NCBI GenBank assembly: GCA_900316805.1
Contig: ONEJ01000074.1
Span: 1-35,683, forward strand
DNA length: 35,683 nt
From: an uncultured Lachnospiraceae bacterium
GTDB taxonomy: Bacteria; Bacillota; Clostridia; Lachnospirales; Lachnospiraceae
Reading direction: 5' to 3'
Below, one piece after another: positions 31,859 through 35,683 of the stretch (position 1 is the stretch's first letter; each line of letters begins with the position of its first letter). The notes beneath the pieces are model-generated. The model worked only from the letters and a program-made list of their open reading frames with translations, did no database searches and was not told where the DNA came from. Position numbers and translations under genes: made by a program.

Positions 31859-33409
31859 GTGCCACAAGTTCCAATTATTGTTGTTGTTATCGCAATTATA
31901 ATTGCTGCTGTTGCCGGATGGCTGATCTCTGCAGAATACCAGAAGCGGGCTGCAAATTCCAAAATCGGAAATGCAGAAGAGCAGGCGAGAGGAATTATCG
32001 ACGAGGCTGTGAAGACCGCTGAGGAAAAGAAGCGTGAGGCTATGATCGAGATCAAGGAAGAGACCATTCGATCCAAGAATGAGCTCGATAAGGAGATCAA
32101 AGAGCGCAGAAATGAGATTCAGCGTAACGAGCGTCGAATCGTCCAGAAGGAAGAGAATCTGGATAAGAAGCTCGACATGATGGAGAAGCGTGAAGCAGGG
32201 TTTAACGCCAAAGAGGAAGAGTTAAACAGGCAGAAGATTGAGGTAGCAAAGCTTAATGAACAGCGTGTACAGGAACTGGAGAGAATCTCCGGATTAACCT
32301 CTGAACAAGCAAAAGAGTATCTCTTAAAGACCGTGGAAGAAGATGTCAAGATCGATACTGCGAAAATGATCAAGGAAATGGAGTCACAGGCGAAGGAAGA
32401 GGTTGCCAAGAAAGCAAAGGAGTATGTTGTTACTGCTATTCAAAAGTGTGCTGCGGATCACGTGGCAGAGACAACAATTTCCGTTGTGCAGCTTCCGAAT
32501 GATGAGATGAAGGGGCGTATCATTGGACGAGAGGGACGTAATATCCGAACTCTTGAAACCATGACCGGCGTGGATCTGATTATCGACGATACACCGGAGG
32601 CTGTTATCTTATCAAGCTTTGATCCGATTCGAAGAGAAGTGGCAAGAATTGCCCTTGAGAAGCTGATCGTGGATGGACGTATCCATCCGGCACGTATCGA
32701 GGAAATGGTTGAGAAGGCACAGAAAGAAGTTGAGACCATGATCCGTGAGGAGGGAGAATCAGCAGTACTTGAGGTTGGTCTTCATGGTATTCATCCGGAA
32801 TTGGTTCGACTTTTAGGTAAGATGAAGTTCCGTACCAGCTATGGTCAGAACGCATTGAAGCATTCTATCGAGGTTGCCCAGCTTGCAGGTCTTCTTGCAG
32901 CTGAGATCGGTGAGGATGTTCGTCTTGCCAAGCGTGCAGGATTACTGCACGATATTGGAAAAGCTGTGGATCATGATATGGAAGGCTCCCACATTCAGCT
33001 TGGCGTAGAGCTTTGCAGAAAGTATAAGGAGTTACCAACGGTGATCAATGCGGTAGAGTCTCATCATGGGGATGTAGAACCGGAGAGTCTGATTGCCTGT
33101 CTGGTACAGGCAGCTGATACCATCAGCGCAGCAAGACCGGGCGCCAGAAAAGAGACACTGGAAACCTATTCTAACCGCTTACAGCAGCTGGAAGAGATTA
33201 CCAATGGTTATAAGGGGGTAGAGAAATCTTTTGCGATTCAGGCAGGTAGAGAGATTCGAATCTTGGTAGTTCCTGAACAGGTCAGCGATGCGGACATGGT
33301 TCTCATGGCTCGTGATATTGCAAAGCAGATTGAATCTGAATTAGAATATCCGGGACAGATCAAGGTCAATGTGATCCGGGAATCACGTGTTGTTGATTAT
33401 GCAAAGTAA
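31859..33409 (+). CDS. rny: Ribonuclease Y
   Basis: The 516-residue protein starts at GTG 31859. It has an N-terminal membrane helix ([18 protein letters not shown]), a long charged coiled coil (about 30-200), a KH domain with [19 protein letters not shown], and an HD domain with [20 protein letters not shown], the HD pair being H364/D365. RNase Y is the membrane-bound endoribonuclease that starts mRNA decay in Firmicutes. Length is standard. It stands alone between promoter 31745 and terminator 33432 and is the last core gene before the accessory segment. Confidence 0.98.
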   Translation: MPQVPIIVVVIAIIIAAVAGWLISAEYQKRAANSKIGNAEEQARGIIDEAVKTAEEKKREAMIEIKEETIRSKNELDKEIKERRNEIQRNERRIVQKEENLDKKLDMMEKREAGFNAKEEELNRQKIEVAKLNEQRVQELERISGLTSEQAKEYLLKTVEEDVKIDTAKMIKEMESQAKEEVAKKAKEYVVTAIQKCAADHVAETTISVVQLPNDEMKGRIIGREGRNIRTLETMTGVDLIIDDTPEAVILSSFDPIRREVARIALEKLIVDGRIHPARIEEMVEKAQKEVETMIREEGESAVLEVGLHGIHPELVRLLGKMKFRTSYGQNALKHSIEVAQLAGLLAAEIGEDVRLAKRAGLLHDIGKAVDHDMEGSHIQLGVELCRKYKELPTVINAVESHHGDVEPESLIACLVQAADTISAARPGARKETLETYSNRLQQLEEITNGYKGVEKSFAIQAGREIRILVVPEQVSDADMVLMARDIAKQIESELEYPGQIKVNVIRESRVVDYAK

Positions 33410-33431
33410 TTCCTAAGTATTTTAGAAACAT

Positions 33432-33478
33432 AAGGAAAGTATTGAGAATACAGTGTTTTCAATACTTTCCTTTATTTT
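33432..33478 (+). terminator. Intrinsic terminator of rny
   Basis: aaggaaagtattga (33432-33445) and tcaatactttcctt (33459-33472) are perfect 14-base inverted copies, followed by TATTTTT. Confidence 0.92.
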
Positions 33479-33523
33479 TGCTTTTACTATATTGTCCTAT
33501 ATTATACTACCTCATACGGAGCG

Positions 33524-33565
33524 ATTGGTGTCAAATTGGTGCAAATAAATTATAATTGGTGCAAA
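33524..33565. repeat. Three iteron-like direct repeats (ATTGGTG-CAAA)
   Basis: attggtgtcaa (33524-33534), attggtgcaaa (33535-33545) and attggtgcaaa (33555-33565) are three direct copies, the last two identical. They open a gene-free stretch of about 490 bases (33479-33966) with no recognisable ORF or RNA gene. They look like binding sites for a recombinase or replication protein. Confidence 0.6.
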
Positions 33566-33584
33566 CAGACTAAGCCTATCATAC

Positions 33585-33637
33585 TTATAAATATATTTCA
33601 TGTGCAAACAGATTTTGAATATGAAATATGTTTATAA
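33585..33637. repeat. 17-bp inverted repeat in the element border
   Basis: ttataaatatatttcat (33585-33601) and atgaaatatgtttataa (33621-33637) are inverted with one mismatch around a 19-base loop. A second weaker inverted pair, tatgaaattagg with cctatttcata, follows at about 33666-33703. Confidence 0.65.
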
Positions 33638-33700
33638 ATTCAGATATTAAAGAAACATGTCTTCTATGAAATTAGGAATCGTAATATGCGAGCCTATTTC

Positions 33701-33789
33701 ATATAAGTTGTTATAACTCCTTAAATGTCTATAAAGCCTTATAAATCAAGGGATTGCAAGAATTCGAACTCATATATAAGTTGTTATAA
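33701..33789. repeat. 16-bp perfect direct repeats 73 bp apart
   Basis: atataagttgttataa occurs at 33701-33716 and again at 33774-33789. Start-to-start distance is 73 bases, close to seven helical turns. Between them lies a CCTT-7-AAGG palindrome (33737-33751, ccttataaatcaagg). Confidence 0.7.
33737..33751. other. Possible recombinase crossover site
   Basis: ccttataaatcaagg has inverted 4-base arms (CCTT/AAGG) with a 7-base centre, the size of overlap used by many tyrosine recombinases. It sits between two 16-bp direct repeats at the change from core to accessory genes. This is an inference from layout; the other end of the element is not in the window. Confidence 0.25.
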
Positions 33790-33811
33790 ATTCATGTATC
33801 TTATAAAAAAT

Positions 33812-33840
33812 TGGCACTCGGTGTGGCACTCGGTGGCACG
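33812..33840. repeat. Tandem 12-bp repeat (TGGCACTCGGTG)
   Basis: tggcactcggtg is repeated head to tail at 33812-33823 and 33824-33835, followed by a partial third copy gcac(g)cgg. It is GC-rich within an AT-rich region and could be another protein-binding array. It is too short to be a CRISPR. Confidence 0.6.
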
Positions 33841-33917
33841 CGGAAAATCAAAAGAACAGATAGTAAAGAATATAGCAGAGGCCAAGGATCGCTCTAAATT
33901 AGCATCAATACGAATAA

Positions 33918-33962
33918 GAAAAAGAAAGCCGGCAGGAGAGGAATTTGTTCCAAACCTGCCGG
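33918..33962 (-). terminator. Terminator of the ribbon-helix-helix gene
   Basis: ccggcagg (33929-33936) and cctgccgg (33955-33962) are perfect inverted copies. On the minus strand the stem follows the gene's stop by 4 bases and runs into a T-rich stretch (complement of 33918-33928). On the plus strand a weaker tgttttatt follows. Confidence 0.8.
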
Positions 33963-33966
33963 TGTT

Positions 33967-34194
33967 TTATTGTTCTTTTTTGTTTTGACGATCTCTCTCA
34001 ATGGTTTCGTTGATGGCACGATTGATAAACTGAGTGGCACTTTCATCCATACTGGCTGCATGCTCTTGTACCTCAGTTCTATGTTCTGGTGTCATACGAA
34101 CTTTTACCTCTACAAACTTACTATTATATCTTGCATTCGCTTCTCTACGAGCCTGAGTCAATTTACGACCAGGCTTTTTGTTTTCGTCACTCAT
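33967..34194 (-). CDS. Ribbon-helix-helix DNA-binding protein
   Basis: The 75-residue protein starts at ATG 34192-34194, 8 bases after GGAGGG (complement of 34203-34208); an upstream in-frame ATG lacks a site. After a basic N-terminus (KKPGRKLTQARREANAR) it reads FVEVKVRMTPEHRTEVQEHA, then SMDESATQFINRAINETIER: one strand and two helices, the Arc/MetJ-type ribbon-helix-helix fold. Such small proteins are transcription repressors or antitoxins on mobile elements. It is divergent from the SymE-like/ParB-like pair and shares with it a region with two operator-like repeats, so autorepression together with control of the other side is likely. Confidence 0.8.
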   Translation of the reverse strand: MSDENKKPGRKLTQARREANARYNSKFVEVKVRMTPEHRTEVQEHAASMDESATQFINRAINETIERDRQNKKEQ

Positions 34195-34239
34195 TATAAA
34201 GACCCTCCATCGCCATTCGGCGCAATATTCCAACTACAG

Positions 34240-34245
34240 ATTATA
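34240..34245 (-). promoter_or_regulatory. -10 box of the ribbon-helix-helix gene
   Basis: The complement of 34240-34245 is a perfect TATAAT, 46 bases upstream of the start codon. The matching -35 is poor and lies within the operator-like copy at 34256-34273, consistent with a regulated promoter. Confidence 0.5.
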
Positions 34246-34255
34246 ACACAGATTT

Positions 34256-34273
34256 GGACATAAGACCATGTAT
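34256..34273. promoter_or_regulatory. Operator-like repeat, copy 1
   Basis: ggacataagaccatgtat shares 13 of 18 positions with copy 2 at 34291-34308 (GGACAT, central GAC, ATGT conserved). It covers the -35 area of the minus-strand promoter. Confidence 0.5.
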
Positions 34274-34290
34274 ATTTTCGAAAACCTAAA

Positions 34291-34314
34291 GGACATGCGA
34301 CTATGTCCTATAAT
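34291..34314 (+). promoter_or_regulatory. Operator-like palindrome copy 2 with -10 box of the SymE-like gene
   Basis: ggacatgcgactatgtcc (34291-34308) has perfect 6-base inverted arms GGACAT/ATGTCC and touches TATAAT at 34309-34314. A repressor bound here would cover the promoter spacer. No good -35 hexamer is visible, so the promoter may be weak or need an activator. Copy 1 starts 35 bases earlier. Confidence 0.6.
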
Positions 34315-34358
34315 GAAGTTCCAAACAAAATAGTACATAAATCGAAAGGAGCAAAATC

Positions 34359-34703
34359 ATGGTTAGAAAAAAGAAAGAGTTCAGAGAGTTAAAAGTCAGT
34401 AGTTTTAGTGGTTATGGTTATAAGACAGCTCCAATGCTCAGGCTCCAGGGACTGTGGTTGGAACAGTGTGGATTCAATATCGGGGATCCTATTTTAGTTA
34501 AGTGTGAGGATGGTAAGCTGACAATTACTCTTAATGAAGAAAGAGCATTTATTGAAGAAAAGAAGCAGGCATTTCTGGATGCAGAGATGCAGAAGTTTGA
34601 AAAGAAGTATGAGGCTGAGCCTTTATTGGAATATGCGCCTGGATGCAATGCTACTGTAGCTTATACAGAACTTGGAAGGGAGTTGATTGCTAATGAAGGC
34701 TAA
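34359..34703 (+). CDS. SymE-like toxin-fold protein
   Basis: The 114-residue protein carries the SymE-type pattern near its start: RELKVSSFSGYGYKTAPMLR, then LQGLWLEQCGFNIGDPILVK, and CEDGKLTITLNEE. SymE proteins share the AbrB/MazE swapped-hairpin fold and act as RNA-cleaving or nucleic-acid-binding toxins. Here a helical, Glu/Lys-rich extension (residues about 65-95) and a tail with CNATVAYTELGRELIANEG are added. AAAGGAG lies before ATG 34359. The end overlaps the ParB-like gene by 11 bases. On integrative elements this family often sits near maintenance genes. Toxicity is not proven. Confidence 0.75.
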   Translation: MVRKKKEFRELKVSSFSGYGYKTAPMLRLQGLWLEQCGFNIGDPILVKCEDGKLTITLNEERAFIEEKKQAFLDAEMQKFEKKYEAEPLLEYAPGCNATVAYTELGRELIANEG

Positions 34704-35667
34704 TGCACCTATAAGAAAAATATTTAATGATGCGGTGGATATGCTGACAGATACAGTAGTGGCTGATACTGCAAACGGTATCAGCTTACTCTCCATCAAA
34801 GATATCAAGCCGTTTCATAATCATCCATTCCATTTGTATGAGGATGAACGTTTAGAGGATATGGTGGCAAGTGTTCGGGAACATGGAGTGCTTAATCCGG
34901 TTATTGTATTGAGGACAGATGATGGATATGAAATGCTATCTGGCCATAACAGAGCAAATGCAGCAAAGCTTGCAGGGCTTACTGAAATACCTGCAATTAT
35001 TAAGTCTGACCTATCTGAAGAAGAAGCTTATATCTATGTCATCGAAACAAATCTTATGCAGAGATCCTTCTCTGATTTGGCCATATCCGAAAAGGCAGCT
35101 GTTCTTGCTGAGCGGTACAACAAAATCCTCTATCAACGTAATCGAGAAGATATCATTAGGGAATTATCCATACTTGAGGGAAAAGAAGAAAATGGTGGTC
35201 ACGGTGACCACCTTATGAAAAATAGAGACAGCCTTGGAAATGAATACGGTTTATCTGGCAGTTCCGTGGCAAGACTTCTCAGAGTCAATGAAGTGATACC
35301 GAAGATAAAAGAATTGTTGGATAAGGGCGATATGGCTTTGTTGGTGGCAGTACAGCTGTCATATACCACTGAGGATGTCCAGAAGGCTATTATTGCTACC
35401 GGTAAAAAGATAACAAAGGAAATGGCTATCAGACTAAGAGAAGACGGTGTGAGGGCTTCTGATGTGGAAGAAATTGTATGTGGCAAGACGGCAGAAAGGA
35501 AAAAGCAGGAGAAATCAATCAAGATTTCAGTTGGAATTTATGACAAGTATTTTAAGGGTAAGGATGCAAAGACTGCATCCGAGGTAATAGAAAAAGGGGT
35601 CAATCATTTTTCTTATGGGTTTAGCCCCAAATGTTTTAGGTTATCGCCATCCTGCCGCCATCCTTGA
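34693..35667 (+). CDS. ParB/Spo0J-like partition protein with altered C-terminus
   Basis: The protein (about 324 residues from ATG 34693; TTG 34687 also possible) has the ParB N-terminal domain: LLSIKDIKPFHNHPFHLYED, DMVASVREHGVLNPVIVL, GYEMLSGHNRANAAKLAG (the GHxRxxA-type motif) and ETNLMQRSFSDLAISEKAAV, then an HTH with SGSSVARLLRVNEVIPKIKE. This type occurs on conjugative elements and plasmids, without a ParA gene visible here. The expected helical end after KTASEVIEK is replaced by about 20 residues of unusual composition (GVNHFSYGFSPKCFRLSPSC) before the stop at 35665-35667, so the 3' end seems changed near 35595. Confidence 0.85.
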   Translation: MKANAPIRKIFNDAVDMLTDTVVADTANGISLLSIKDIKPFHNHPFHLYEDERLEDMVASVREHGVLNPVIVLRTDDGYEMLSGHNRANAAKLAGLTEIPAIIKSDLSEEEAYIYVIETNLMQRSFSDLAISEKAAVLAERYNKILYQRNREDIIRELSILEGKEENGGHGDHLMKNRDSLGNEYGLSGSSVARLLRVNEVIPKIKELLDKGDMALLVAVQLSYTTEDVQKAIIATGKKITKEMAIRLREDGVRASDVEEIVCGKTAERKKQEKSIKISVGIYDKYFKGKDAKTASEVIEKGVNHFSYGFSPKCFRLSPSCRHP

Positions 35668-35683
35668 CAGGTCAAAAAATAAA
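35595..35683. other. Foreign-looking segment at the ParB 3' end, open to the window edge
   Basis: From about 35595 the sequence no longer encodes the expected ParB tail. In another frame, from ATG 35615, it reads MGLAPNVLGYRHPAAILDRS and stays open to the last base, without a ribosome binding site at normal spacing. The short hairpin gggtttagccc lies within. It could be the end of an inserted repeat or element continuing beyond the window. I do not recognise it. Confidence 0.35.

Noticed and set aside
33750-33775. tRNA-like T-loop word (ttcgaactc, and gagttcgaattc in reverse)
   Set aside because: The flanking bases do not form a T stem, acceptor stem or anticodon arm on either strand.
33812-33840. 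Possible CRISPR-like repeat
   Set aside because: Only two full 12-base copies head to tail without spacers.
33725-33988. 87-codon plus-strand ORF in the element border
   Set aside because: It runs through the tandem 12-bp repeats and the terminator of the minus-strand gene, has no ribosome binding site and no family pattern.

Overview
The window looks like the chromosome of a spore-forming Clostridia member, most likely Lachnospiraceae. The evidence is a sigG gene, a complete eight-gene spoIIIA operon, a LexA-type SOS box of Gram-positive design before recA, a queT transporter with a preQ1-like leader, RNase Y, strong purine-rich ribosome binding sites, and frequent GTG or TTG starts. Genus and species cannot be fixed from this sequence alone.

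Layout. (1) Bases 1-4180 are an AT-rich accessory zone of short and broken genes: a metallo-beta-lactamase fragment, an antitoxin whose PIN toxin is cut off, an ECF sigma factor with its membrane partner, a DUF4258/YgiT-type zinc finger pair, a decayed membrane ORF, and two damaged XRE regulators. The last of these abuts the sigG stop codon. (2) Bases 4180-7223 hold sigG (minus strand), a divergent 43-codon ORF with its own promoter and terminator, a secreted Ig-like/amidase_3 protein, and queT behind a promoter and a candidate preQ1 riboswitch. (3) Bases 7341-20817 are one long apparent operon: secreted/membrane protein, ABC ATPase, ABC-2 permease, coiled-coil membrane protein with a Gly/Asn/Ser-rich linker, MoxR AAA+ ATPase, DUF58 protein, a 1540-residue protein fusing two von Willebrand A (VWA) proteins, and an ABC-class ATPase of the COG3044 type. 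(4) Bases 20851-33478 are core genome: argS, spoIIIAA-AH, prfC-trxA, recA-recX and rny, most with recognisable sigma-A promoters and intrinsic terminators. (5) Bases 33480-35683 appear to be the edge of an integrated mobile element: about 370 bp dense in direct and inverted repeats, a ribbon-helix-helix gene on the minus strand, and a divergent SymE-like/ParB-like pair. Two copies of an 18-bp operator-like sequence lie between the divergent promoters. The ParB-like reading frame changes character just before the window ends.

How the genes work together. SigG and the SpoIIIA proteins belong to forespore/mother-cell development: SpoIIIAA-AH form the mother-cell half of the channel needed for late SigG activity. 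RecA/RecX and the LexA box form the SOS module. The MoxR-DUF58-VWA-ABC operon resembles Bat/MoxR chaperone-like systems combined with an ABC-2 exporter and is the least understood system here. The repeat-rich element border with its candidate two-operator divergent switch, and the giant dual-VWA fusion, are the best candidates for new biology. All product calls are by eye from motifs; no database search was run.
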